This document shows, in pieces, positions 1 through 6,436 of a DNA stretch of 61,846 nt. The notes beneath the pieces were generated by a model. That model was not told the origin of the DNA, made no database searches, and saw only the letters and a program-made list of their open reading frames with translations. Origin of the DNA: Planctomycetota bacterium. GTDB taxonomy: Bacteria > Planctomycetota > Phycisphaerae > Sedimentisphaerales > Anaerohalosphaeraceae. A program made the position numbers and the translations under genes. The first letter of the stretch is position 1, and the number at the start of each line of letters is the position of its first letter. The stretch lies in assembly GCA_019456225.1 (NCBI GenBank), contig VRUI01000022.1, positions 1 to 61,846 on the forward strand, in the 5' to 3' direction.

Positions 1-50
1 AACAATACCGCATATTTAAAGCTTTTTGGTAAACCTGAAAGCCTCAAAAT

Positions 51-382
51 CACAATATTTTTATACATGCCAATTGACATATATCTATGAAGCAGCAAGC
101 AAACGACACCGAAAATCACGAAGTTTGGCGGTTCAGGTCACCTACCTTAGAAACCGTAAAAACAATCGAAAAAGTCATTCATAAATACAGCGGGAAATTC
201 AAGAAAACACAACTTTGGCAAAAACTCCCCAGGAAAGTTATGTGGCCTACTTATCTTATAATTTTAGAATACCTGGAGGAAATAAATCGGATCGTTATTT
301 CAGCTAACGGCGTCATCACATACATCTGGAATCCTGAGCTAGCAAAGCGGTATCTTGAGAGCAAACACCTCCATTACGATAA
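51..382. repeat. Left arm of a 332-bp inverted repeat
   Basis: This segment matches the reverse complement of 1600-1931 over the same length with only scattered substitutions. Both arms start at the same CACAATATTTTTATAC sequence and stop at TACGATAA just inside the 3' end of the gene they carry. The repeat therefore includes the TATA-like promoter as well as most of the winged-helix-like gene. It looks like a recent inverted duplication of a gene with its promoter; no transposase or terminal repeat typical of an insertion sequence was seen. Confidence 0.8.
58..66 (+). promoter_or_regulatory. Archaeal-type TATA-like box
   Basis: TTTTTATAC lies about 25 nt upstream of the ATG at 87, and no purine-rich ribosome binding site lies between them. 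This is the geometry of an archaeal promoter with a near-leaderless transcript. The same element is conserved in the inverted copy at 1916-1924. Function is inferred from spacing only. Confidence 0.45.
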
Positions 383-401
383 TGCAAAGTCAGCGACTTA
401 G
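87..401 (+). CDS. Small winged-helix-like protein, putative antitoxin/regulator
   Basis: A 104-residue protein nearly identical to the one at 1587-1895 and clearly related to the 90-residue protein at 2793-3065. The shared pattern is an IxKYxGxxKKxxLWxxLPxKxM block (residues about 27-51), then a tyrosine/leucine-rich helix and a beta-hairpin ending in W-x-P-E. This suggests a winged helix-turn-helix of the kind common in small archaeal regulators. The 90-residue relative overlaps a RelE-like toxin gene, so an antitoxin role is inferred for the family. There is no Shine-Dalgarno; a TATA-like box sits 25 nt upstream. Function is not proven. Confidence 0.6.
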   Translation: MKQQANDTENHEVWRFRSPTLETVKTIEKVIHKYSGKFKKTQLWQKLPRKVMWPTYLIILEYLEEINRIVISANGVITYIWNPELAKRYLESKHLHYDNAKSAT

Positions 402-406
402 GAACA

Positions 407-415
407 TTTAAATAA
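407..415 (+). promoter_or_regulatory. Archaeal-type TATA-like box
   Basis: TTTAAATAA is centred about 28 nt upstream of the ATG at 439, with no ribosome binding site between. It has the same layout as the other small genes of this patch. Confidence 0.4.
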
Positions 416-438
416 TGTAGATTACTTTTATTTTCATA

Positions 439-594
439 ATGGTGAAAAACGAAGAATTACTAAAACTGAAAAAGAAGATCGATGAGCAAAGGCAAACAAT
501 CGAAATGCTATCTAATAAGAAAATCGTCAAAGGTCTTATTTCCGCAGTTGAAGATGTCAAAAACGGCAACTATCTTGTCATGACTAATTACTAA
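439..594 (+). CDS. 51-residue antitoxin-like peptide
   Basis: The open frame runs from ATG at 439 to TAA at 592-594. The N-terminal half is a charged helix rich in Lys, Glu and Gln. The C-terminal part reads SAVEDVKNGNYL, resembling the [SE]-hE-hKxG tail of small archaeal antitoxins that partner RelE-like toxins. Its 3' end overlaps by 11 nt the 3' end of the convergent RelE-like gene at 584-925. Convergent toxin and antitoxin genes are unusual, so pairing is only inferred. A TATA-like box lies upstream and there is no Shine-Dalgarno. Confidence 0.5.
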   Translation: MVKNEELLKLKKKIDEQRQTIEMLSNKKIVKGLISAVEDVKNGNYLVMTNY

Positions 595-925
595 ATTTTT
601 GGTCGAATTCCTTTTTGACATTTCTTAAATAACCGAAAAGTTTCTGATATGCTTTAGATTTCTTGTAATTACTTTTATGATGCAATACAATTCCTAACAA
701 GAAAACAATAATCACATCGTCAGTTCGTATTCCATAAACTCTATATTTGCTGCCAATTTTAATTTCAAAAAAACCTTCATTTTGAAATTTCATGGATTGG
801 GCTATGTCTGGATTGTCTAATAGCTTCTTAACTTTTTTTTCAACAGCCACAATCGCAGAGTTGTCTTTTAATTTATATAAGCTGTCCAGATAAGTCTTCG
901 TCACAATCATCTTGACCTTTTTCAT
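584..925 (-). CDS. RelE/ParE-superfamily toxin-like protein
   Basis: A 113-residue basic protein. It opens with a short beta-strand and helix (MIVTKTYLDSLYKLK). Residues about 50-95 have the RelE core pattern of alternating strands, with GFFEIKIGSKYRVYGIR then VIIVFLLGIVLHHKS, in which conserved Arg and Lys-rich strands form the mRNA interferase fold. No antitoxin gene lies directly upstream on the same strand. The only candidate partner is the convergent 51-residue frame whose end it overlaps. RelE-type toxins cleave mRNA on the ribosome; activity here is inferred from the fold pattern only. Confidence 0.65.
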   Translation of the reverse strand: MKKVKMIVTKTYLDSLYKLKDNSAIVAVEKKVKKLLDNPDIAQSMKFQNEGFFEIKIGSKYRVYGIRTDDVIIVFLLGIVLHHKSNYKKSKAYQKLFGYLRNVKKEFDQKFSN

Positions 926-1013
926 AATGTAAATCAGATGTTCTTCTTTTTAATGTTTTAGGTGACAAATGATTATTTTCAGAATAGAACCACTTTAGAA
1001 AAAGTTAGATTCT

Positions 1014-1251
1014 GTCATTGAGCGAATTAAAGAAAAGCCCATATTTGGTCAGCCAATCGCTAAACGACTAATCCCAAAAGAATACAAGAAAAAAAGTGGT
1101 TGATAATGCATTCTGGGTTGAGTTAAGCAAGGGAAGGGGCTGGCGGCTGATTTATTCATTGAAGTCATTTTCAGAAATTGAAATTGTTGCGATTATTTTA
1201 GAATGGTTTACTCGTCATAAGGACTATGGAAGGAGATTTGGGTATGAATAA
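1014..1251 (+). pseudogene. Decayed RelE-like toxin gene
   Basis: Two frames carry successive parts of a protein related to the intact toxin at 2461-2796. The frame from 1014 gives ...QPIAKRLIPKEYKKK and stops at 1101-1103. From about 1099 the +1 frame continues as VDNAFWVELSKGRGWRLIYS and ends HKDYGRRFGYE at 1251. The intact paralogue has PKQLIPKSYAKKY, NAWRLLYS and DHKNYERRFNY at the same places. A one-base frameshift near 1098 and loss of the 5' end make this a remnant, probably of a toxin once paired with one of the two neighbouring winged-helix-like copies. Confidence 0.7.
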
Positions 1252-1324
1252 GGCTCAATGATTATAACTTCCGCGACGCATTAATTGTTCATAGTGCTAG
1301 AGACGACCTTGCACCGGAGCCATT

Positions 1325-1528
1325 CTAAAAAACCATAGCCCCTTCCTCGGATACTCTTGCCAGAAGAAAATTATTATCTGGATATTTCATTTGGGTCTGA
1401 CTGACAATCTCTATAACATCCTTACCAGAGGCAATTATACGCTTGTCGCATAATACAATCCATTTACCTTTGAACTTTTCCAGGTTCGCAGTCAAATAAG
1501 CAGAATAGTTTTCATCGTCCTTAGCCAT
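1325..1528 (-). CDS. DUF5678-type small protein
   Basis: A 67-residue protein if started at the ATG at 1528; the TATA-like box at 1549-1557 favours this start over one further upstream. The pattern LEKFKGKWIVLCDKRIIASGKDVIEI resembles the DUF5678 family, small proteins common in archaea that are often found near aspartyl-protease-like genes. No function is known. It stands alone between the decayed toxin and the right arm of the inverted repeat, has no Shine-Dalgarno, and adds to the archaeal character of this patch. Confidence 0.6.
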   Translation of the reverse strand: MAKDDENYSAYLTANLEKFKGKWIVLCDKRIIASGKDVIEIVSQTQMKYPDNNFLLARVSEEGAMVF

Positions 1529-1548
1529 ATAGAAGAATAGAGCCAACC

Positions 1549-1557
1549 GTTTATAAA
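1549..1557 (-). promoter_or_regulatory. Archaeal-type TATA-like box
   Basis: On the minus strand TTTATAAAC lies about 25 nt before the ATG at 1528. The intervening leader contains no ribosome binding site. Confidence 0.45.
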
Positions 1558-1586
1558 TCTTTCAGCCGCTAGATCCCAACAGACCG

Positions 1587-1895
1587 CTAATGTTCATGGT
1601 TATCGTAATGGAGATGTTTTTTTGCAAGATACATTTTTGCTAACTCTGGATTCCAGATGTATGTGATAACACCGTTACCTGAAATAACGATTCGATTTAT
1701 TTCTTCCAGATATTCTAAAATCACAAGATAGGTAGTCCACATAACTTTCATGGGGAGTTTTTGCCAGAGTTGTGTTTTCTCGAATTTCCCGCTGTATTTA
1801 TGAATGACTTTTTCGATTGTTTTTACGGTTTCTAAGGTAGGTGACCTAAACCGCCAAACTCCATGATTTTCGGTATCGCTTACTTGCTGCTTCAT
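1587..1895 (-). CDS. Small winged-helix-like protein, second copy
   Basis: A 102-residue paralogue of the protein at 87-401, encoded within the opposite arm of the inverted repeat. Differences are scattered substitutions plus a different C-terminal tail, because the repeat ends just before the stop codons. The W-x-PELAK motif and the KKTQLWQKLPxKVMW helix are retained, so both copies may be functional. No toxin gene remains directly downstream; the nearest RelE-like sequence is the pseudogene at 1014-1251. A putative antitoxin or DNA-binding role is inferred from the family member at 2793-3065. Confidence 0.6.
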   Translation of the reverse strand: MKQQVSDTENHGVWRFRSPTLETVKTIEKVIHKYSGKFEKTQLWQKLPMKVMWTTYLVILEYLEEINRIVISGNGVITYIWNPELAKMYLAKKHLHYDNHEH

Positions 1896-1931
1896 AGATA
1901 TATATCAATTGGCCTGTATAAAAATATTGTG
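1600..1931. repeat. Right arm of a 332-bp inverted repeat
   Basis: Inverted partner of 51-382, of equal length and without gaps, carrying promoter and gene. The 1.2 kb between the arms holds the 51-residue peptide, a RelE-like gene, a decayed toxin gene and the DUF5678 gene. Inversion of this segment by recombination between the arms is possible. Confidence 0.8.
1916..1924 (-). promoter_or_regulatory. Archaeal-type TATA-like box
   Basis: On the minus strand TTTTTATAC is centred about 25 nt upstream of the ATG at 1895. It is the inverted copy of the element at 58-66. Confidence 0.45.
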
Positions 1932-1961
1932 GCATTGGGAGAATTTGCGGAAACGGGTCTC

Positions 1962-2069
1962 TTATTCTTCTGATTGCCTGATCCGTATTTTTCCGTCAGT
2001 CTGGGCAATTAAATCTTTGACTGTATTGATAACTTCCCCCAGACCTTCGTCCTTAATCATTTCTTCCAT
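1962..2069 (-). CDS. Possible 35-residue peptide
   Basis: A short frame MEEMIKDEGLGEVINTVKDL... ends at the TAA at 1962-1964. It is acidic and could form a helix followed by a short basic tail. It has no convincing promoter or ribosome binding site and no recognised relative. It is listed because it is the only plausible coding content in the 565-bp gap 1896-2460; it may be a gene remnant or chance. Confidence 0.2.
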   Translation of the reverse strand: MEEMIKDEGLGEVINTVKDLIAQTDGKIRIRQSEE

Positions 2070-2397
2070 TTACTAATATTACTGACATCCCTTGAAAGCA
2101 TTCGACCGATTTACGCTAAATCAAACGCAGAGTAATTCAGTTCAATCGTTTAAATAGTATTTCTTCTCGCAATTCTATCATTAAAACAAAACCGGCTTTA
2201 AGCCAAAATCGCATCAGTACTTTAGTACTTTTGATCAACTGACAACTACTCTGTGTTTTATAAAACATAGAAAAATAGCGACACTCCAGAAACAGCGATT
2301 TATAGAAAATGTAACAGGTTAGGAAATGACCCGTTGCTACAAAAATGCTAGAATCATTTCTCTAGTTGGAACTGTATTCCCAATTATGATCTTTCAG

Positions 2398-2439
2398 GGT
2401 ATTTCCGCCGTGGGAAACCCTCGACGGTAACGAAATACC
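2398..2439. other. Imperfect palindrome in intergenic region
   Basis: GGTATTTC at 2398-2405 pairs with GAAATACC at 2432-2439, with a further CCGT/ACGG pairing inside, giving a long hairpin just beyond the 3' end of the RelE-like gene at 2461. On the minus strand it is not followed by a clear T-tract, so it is at best a weak terminator or RNA end structure. The rest of 1896-2460 shows no other support for a gene. Confidence 0.4.
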
Positions 2440-2460
2440 TCCCGGAAAACCCTCACAGCT

Positions 2461-2796
2461 TTAATAATTAAATCGCCTTTCATAATTCTTATGATCCATC
2501 CAATCCAGGACTATGGAAACAATAAGAATTTTGTTATTTTCGATTGAGTACAACAACCTCCATGCATTAGGCAAATTATATTTCCATATATTTTTGATTT
2601 TATATTTTTTGGCATAAGACTTTGGAATCAATTGTTTTGGGATTTGAGTTCCGCAGAAAGCGTCCTCCTCTATATCTTTGAAAGCTCTGATTAGCCAGGA
2701 GTGCAATTTCGTTTGATCTGCGTATTTTGTTAACAACGCATCGAATGCCTTCCGGGTCTTTCTATCCCTGAATTTAATCTTTGAAGGCAGCTTCAT
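2461..2796 (-). CDS. RelE-like toxin of a toxin-antitoxin pair
   Basis: A 111-residue basic protein. The C-terminal half has the RelE-family strand pattern: IWKYNLPNAWRLLYSIEN, then ILIVSIVLDWMDHKNYERRF. The conserved W-R-L-h-Y strand and terminal DHKxYERR tail are typical of archaeal and bacterial YoeB/RelE-like interferases. It starts inside the stop codon of the upstream winged-helix-like gene (ATGA overlap, 2793-2796), the classic arrangement of translationally coupled antitoxin-toxin genes. Ribosome-dependent mRNA cleavage is the expected activity. The decayed copy at 1014-1251 is a relative. Confidence 0.75.
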   Translation of the reverse strand: MKLPSKIKFRDRKTRKAFDALLTKYADQTKLHSWLIRAFKDIEEDAFCGTQIPKQLIPKSYAKKYKIKNIWKYNLPNAWRLLYSIENNKILIVSIVLDWMDHKNYERRFNY

Positions 2797-3065
2797 TTTC
2801 TCCAGAAGAGGTGTTTATCTTTCATGTGCTCATTTGCTTTTTCTGGATAAAATATCCACCCGATCTTGCCCACAGAATCAATAGATATTTTTCGCGAATA
2901 AAGCAAATAGTCAATAATGACGCAATATGTTTGATACATCATTTTCTTAGGAAGGTGTTCCCACAAGGCTCTTTTCTTTAACTCACCGTCATATTTTCTT
3001 ATCGCGTCTTCTACCATCAAAACTGTATCCAGTCTTGGATAACGCAATACTTGCTTTGTTTCCAT
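2793..3065 (-). CDS. Winged-helix-like antitoxin of the RelE-like pair
   Basis: A 90-residue protein related to the 104- and 102-residue proteins of the inverted repeat: shared IRKYDGELKKRALWEHLPKK and a closing W-x-Y-P-E-K element. As first gene of a two-gene unit with a 4-nt ATGA overlap to the RelE-like gene, it is the likely antitoxin and autoregulator. The predicted fold is winged helix-turn-helix rather than the ribbon-helix-helix of classic RelB, which makes the pair unusual. A TATA-like ATTTAAATAG lies 27 nt upstream, with no Shine-Dalgarno. Confidence 0.65.
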   Translation of the reverse strand: METKQVLRYPRLDTVLMVEDAIRKYDGELKKRALWEHLPKKMMYQTYCVIIDYLLYSRKISIDSVGKIGWIFYPEKANEHMKDKHLFWRK

Positions 3066-3086
3066 GTTATATCAATGGATATAACA

Positions 3087-3096
3087 CTATTTAAAT
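3087..3096 (-). promoter_or_regulatory. Archaeal-type TATA-like box
   Basis: On the minus strand ATTTAAATAG lies about 27 nt before the ATG at 3065. The short leader between carries a TTATATCCATTGATATAA palindrome (about 3067-3084), a candidate operator for the antitoxin. Confidence 0.45.
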
Positions 3097-3127
3097 CTTT
3101 TCGTAAGCATATCCCCCTAAACATTAT

Positions 3128-3160
3128 AGAGCTTCCGGGTGTTCCACGAGGCTCTTTTTT
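3128..3160 (+). terminator. Rho-independent terminator or leader attenuator
   Basis: AGAGCTTC (3128-3135) pairs with GAGGCTCT (3148-3155) and is followed by a T-run to 3160. No plus-strand gene ends just upstream, so it may terminate read-through into the accessory island or act in the leader of the GHKL gene that starts at 3249. Confidence 0.55.
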
Positions 3161-3248
3161 ATGCGCATGCAAATGATATTTACAACTTAGGTAACATCTC
3201 CATGCATGCAAGGAGGTGTTACCAATTCTAATGAAAGGAATTTTACAA

Positions 3249-4880
3249 ATGAATACGATCCGAGCAAAAGTAAGTGAAAGATTATTATCGAAAGCCAGTA
3301 GACTTTTTACCGGCACACTTGAGGGCAGGATAATTGAGGTTCTGCAAAACGCAAGGCGGGCTGGTGCGACGCATGTAAATATTATCAACAAGAACGGTTT
3401 CGTTACTGTCTGTGACAATGGCAGAGGTATTGACGATTTCCAGAAATTACTTGACCTCGGCGATTCCGACTGGGACGAGAATATGGAAATGGCTGAAGAT
3501 CCTGCCGGTGTTGGCCTCTTCTGTCTTTCGCCGCGTGAATTAACAATCTTTAGCGGCAGCAGGAAAGTCTGCATAACCGAGAAGGCCTGGACAGGTGAGC
3601 CGATTGAAGTTGTGCAAAATGGCGATTCCGTAAAAGGCACAATTCTTATGTTTAGGGATGAGCTGTGGGAATTTAACACTGTTGAAAAACATGCAGTTTT
3701 CAGTGGCTTGACAGTTACGGTTGACCAACAGCAATGTGCAAAAGAAAATTTCTGCTCTGAAGATGCAGCCGATTATCAGGCATTGGGTTGTAAGATTGAA
3801 GTGCGGCTTAGGAAAGACCTGAATAACGGGCATACATATTTCAGGCACGGCTGTTATTCCAACGACGTTCTGGTCAACTTCCACGGTCAGGTGATCTCTT
3901 TTAGAGATTCACCGGTAAGTGATACGGATATTGCCTTTCTTGTGGATATGACCGGAGAGCCGACAGGTATCAGACTGATGCTTCCGGCACGTACACAGCT
4001 TATCGAAAATGATGCATTTGAGCAACTTAAAGCTGCTATTGAAGTTGAGGCCTATCGTTTCATACAGAAACAAAGCTCACATAAGCTGCCCTTTAAGGAA
4101 TACGAACGTGCCAGAGAACTCGGTATCAATCTGCCTGAGGCTGAGCCTGTGTTTGAAGTAGGTCTTCTGTATGGTGATGTCGTAGAGCCTATAAGGGTAA
4201 CGAAACCGAAAGATTTGCCTTTAAGTAAATGTTACAGGCTGGGCAAGGATTGCGAGAATAGCTGTGAAACTAACGAAGCTAATGTACATCTACTGGCGGC
4301 AACAGGGAAACTCAAAGAACCTTTTGTTCCGGTAAGGATTATTCCTTCTTATGATGGATACATCTGGGCAGACCTTCCAGTGGTAAGCAAAGTTGAAGTA
4401 ACTGTTGGCAAAGAACTCGGTCACATAGGTATTTTCAGCGAAACACTCGTTGCTGTGGATTCGCTGCAAATAGCAGTGCATACAAGTGATAAAAAGATTT
4501 TCAAATCAAATACGCTTATTGCAGTGCTTGAAGAACAGGAAGAAGGCAAAAACTGGGGCTATGTGAATGTATATGTCACGCTTGAGGCCAGGGAAGAACT
4601 GAGTGCAACTGACATCTGGTTCCATCTCGGCGGCTGGAATGACGAAGGCGATACTTACGATACGCAGTTGTATTACCTTGAGCAAGATTTGGAAGAGTTC
4701 TGGGCAACTATCATCGGACCTGCCGAGTATCTGCGGTCAAAAATACGGGGATGTCTTTCAGGTATAATTAAGGATTGGAAGAAAATAATCTTTGAAGAAG
4801 ATGGAGCTCTTACGATCCTCTACAAGAATGGAACTGAAAAGGTGTATGAATCTCCGCACGGAAATCCCAATACAACTTAG
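3249..4880 (+). CDS. GHKL-fold ATPase of the ubiquitin-like cassette
   Basis: A 543-residue protein starting MNTIRAKVSERL. ATG 3249 is preferred over upstream starts because AAAGGA lies 9-10 nt before it and the conserved region begins there. The N-terminal 120 residues carry a GHKL (Hsp90/histidine-kinase-like) ATP site: N-box QNARRAGA (33-40), DNGRGI (56-61), DPAGVGL (84-90). The rest, about 400 residues, is not recognisable and has no kinase dimerisation, receiver or membrane segments. It is first in a co-directional set with DUF2958, a Ubl, an E2-like protein, a JAMM peptidase and an E1. It may be an ATP-driven clamp or sensor; the role is inferred from context only. Confidence 0.8.
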   Translation: MNTIRAKVSERLLSKASRLFTGTLEGRIIEVLQNARRAGATHVNIINKNGFVTVCDNGRGIDDFQKLLDLGDSDWDENMEMAEDPAGVGLFCLSPRELTIFSGSRKVCITEKAWTGEPIEVVQNGDSVKGTILMFRDELWEFNTVEKHAVFSGLTVTVDQQQCAKENFCSEDAADYQALGCKIEVRLRKDLNNGHTYFRHGCYSNDVLVNFHGQVISFRDSPVSDTDIAFLVDMTGEPTGIRLMLPARTQLIENDAFEQLKAAIEVEAYRFIQKQSSHKLPFKEYERARELGINLPEAEPVFEVGLLYGDVVEPIRVTKPKDLPLSKCYRLGKDCENSCETNEANVHLLAATGKLKEPFVPVRIIPSYDGYIWADLPVVSKVEVTVGKELGHIGIFSETLVAVDSLQIAVHTSDKKIFKSNTLIAVLEEQEEGKNWGYVNVYVTLEAREELSATDIWFHLGGWNDEGDTYDTQLYYLEQDLEEFWATIIGPAEYLRSKIRGCLSGIIKDWKKIIFEEDGALTILYKNGTEKVYESPHGNPNTT

Positions 4881-4944
4881 TTTTAAACAGCAATTCGTAG
4901 TTTTAATTCAAATCAAATTAATCAAAAGAAAGTGAGGTTGTAGT

Positions 4945-5253
4945 ATGAAATTATTAACACAGGAAATCAGAAAGAAACTGCCGGCTCTCGGCGGACAGGA
5001 AGACAAAGGCGGTAAAGCTATCGTGCAAGTGAAATTCTTTACACCAGATTCAAGCTGGACATGGTACACAACGGAATTCGATGGCGAGGATACATTTTTT
5101 GGGCTTGTAGATGGACATGAAAAAGAACTCGGTTATTTCAGTCTATCTGAACTGGAAAGTGTAAACGGTCCGATGGGACTGCCGATTGAAAGGGATTTAT
5201 ACTGGCAACCGAAAACGCTTCAAGAGATTGCACCGGAAATGTTCAAAGACTAA
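4945..5253 (+). CDS. DUF2958 domain protein
   Basis: A 102-residue protein that matches the DUF2958 pattern along its length: KFFTPDSSWTWYTTEFDGEDTFFGLV, then ELGYFSLSELESV and LPIERDLYW. DUF2958 proteins are small, of unknown function, and mostly found on plasmids, integrative elements and phages. It follows the GHKL gene by 64 nt with its own weak GTGAGG ribosome binding site and precedes the Ubl gene. The family marks this stretch as mobile DNA; no enzymatic residues can be named. Confidence 0.85.
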   Translation: MKLLTQEIRKKLPALGGQEDKGGKAIVQVKFFTPDSSWTWYTTEFDGEDTFFGLVDGHEKELGYFSLSELESVNGPMGLPIERDLYWQPKTLQEIAPEMFKD

Positions 5254-5396
5254 ATACTTCCTCCAAACAATCCAATTGAAAGGCCATTCTATGAAATACT
5301 GTCATAATACCGTTGCGCGCAGTCCGCCAGAAAAGACAGATATATTACAGGCAAAATCAAATTAAACAAAAACAATTTACCGAAAGGAAAAGTGAC

Positions 5397-5621
5397 ATGA
5401 AGATAATGTACATTAATAATAGCGGTGGGGGCTTTGCCGATTATATGAATATCGAAGAAGGTACGAGTATTGCAAAGCTCTTTGCGGAAAAAATGCCACA
5501 CGAAGAAGCTGCCAATTATCTAATTCGCGTTAACCGCCAACCCGTCCCCAAAGATTATATTCTTAAGGAAAATGACCGGGTTACGATTACGCCAACAAAA
5601 ATAGATGGAGCGCGAAATTAA
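5397..5621 (+). CDS. Beta-grasp ubiquitin-like modifier (MoaD/ThiS-like)
   Basis: A 74-residue protein with the beta-grasp order: MKIMYINNSGGGF strand, EEGTSIAKLFAEK helix, YLIRVNRQPV strand, YILKENDRVTITPTKIDG strand. This is the MoaD/ThiS/Ubl fold; VNxxxV and LxxxDxVxhTP are the usual fingerprints. ATG 5397 has AAAGGAAAAG upstream. The C-terminus is GARN rather than a bare GG, so trimming by the JAMM peptidase of the same operon or use of GA is plausible. It is the likely conjugated modifier of system A. A terminator hairpin follows directly, perhaps to set its dose above that of the enzymes. Confidence 0.8.
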   Translation: MKIMYINNSGGGFADYMNIEEGTSIAKLFAEKMPHEEAANYLIRVNRQPVPKDYILKENDRVTITPTKIDGARN

Positions 5622-5637
5622 TCCTGTAACTTGCAGC

Positions 5638-5676
5638 ATGGGCATCTGTTTACTTGTAGGCAGGTGCCCATTTTTA
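5638..5676 (+). terminator. Intra-operon terminator after the Ubl gene
   Basis: ATGGGCATCTG (5638-5648) pairs with CAGGTGCCCAT (5661-5671) around a 12-nt loop, followed by TTTTATT. It is only 17 nt downstream of the Ubl stop and 17 nt upstream of the next start. It should reduce transcription of the methyltransferase-like, E2, JAMM and E1 genes relative to the modifier. Confidence 0.75.
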
Positions 5677-5692
5677 TTGAGAGGAATTTCAA

Positions 5693-6394
5693 ATGACTAA
5701 AAGTATAAAACAGAATCCATGGTGCGATCCGATCATACCTAATGGTGACCCAAGGAGTACAGTTCATCAAATCGTAAAACTGATTGAGCAGAATTATTAT
5801 CTGTTTGGCGGCTGGACAAGTGCCTTTGAGCAAGTGCTAGATCTTACGCTGTATGCACTTAATCGCCAAGAAGAAAACTATATGAAAACAGTCCGGCAGA
5901 TGGATAAACGATCAGTTACCGTTACTTCGCAAATTGTTGGCATATTAATGAAAGTGTTATGCTATGACTACTGCATCTGGGATTATCTTGGAGAGGTATA
6001 TATGCAAATTGCCTCAATGAGCAAATCAAAGGTACTCGGGCAATTCTTTACGCCATTTCATATATGCGAGATGATGGCCAGAGTACAACTTGGTGACATA
6101 AAAACTCTTATCAGTAAATCTCAAACGGAAAACCGTCGAGTGTCAATTATGGAACCTTGCGTAGGTTCAGGAGCGATGCTGCTTGCCTGCAAAAAGGTCA
6201 TTATAGCAGAAGCCGGTCTTTCGGGACTTGACCACTTCGAGTTTTTCGGCCAGGACATCGATCCCGTGTGCGTCAAAATGTGTAGAATACAAATGACTCT
6301 AACTGACTACAGGTACATGACCAATCTACTGTTAATCCATGCCGTTGAGCTTCAAAAGAAAATAGCAACAGCGAATGAATCGTCCGTTTCTTAA
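5693..6394 (+). CDS. Truncated N6-adenine methyltransferase-like protein
   Basis: A 233-residue protein with three motifs of type I/HsdM-like N6-methyltransferases in order: GQFFTP (motif X, 116-121), MEPCVGSGA (SAM-binding motif I, 153-161) and GQDIDP (motif II, 186-191). The chain ends about 40 residues later, before any catalytic (N/D)PP(Y/F) motif IV or target-recognition domain. It can be expected to bind SAM or a nucleotide but not to methylate DNA alone. Ribosome binding site GAGAGGAA precedes the ATG. Short forms like this occur on mobile elements. Here it sits between the Ubl and E2 genes, so it may be a scaffold or a substrate of conjugation. Confidence 0.75.
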   Translation: MTKSIKQNPWCDPIIPNGDPRSTVHQIVKLIEQNYYLFGGWTSAFEQVLDLTLYALNRQEENYMKTVRQMDKRSVTVTSQIVGILMKVLCYDYCIWDYLGEVYMQIASMSKSKVLGQFFTPFHICEMMARVQLGDIKTLISKSQTENRRVSIMEPCVGSGAMLLACKKVIIAEAGLSGLDHFEFFGQDIDPVCVKMCRIQMTLTDYRYMTNLLLIHAVELQKKIATANESSVS

Positions 6395-6436
6395 CGGCCA
6401 TGTCAATTAATCCATTTTATTCATAAGGAGTAAATT

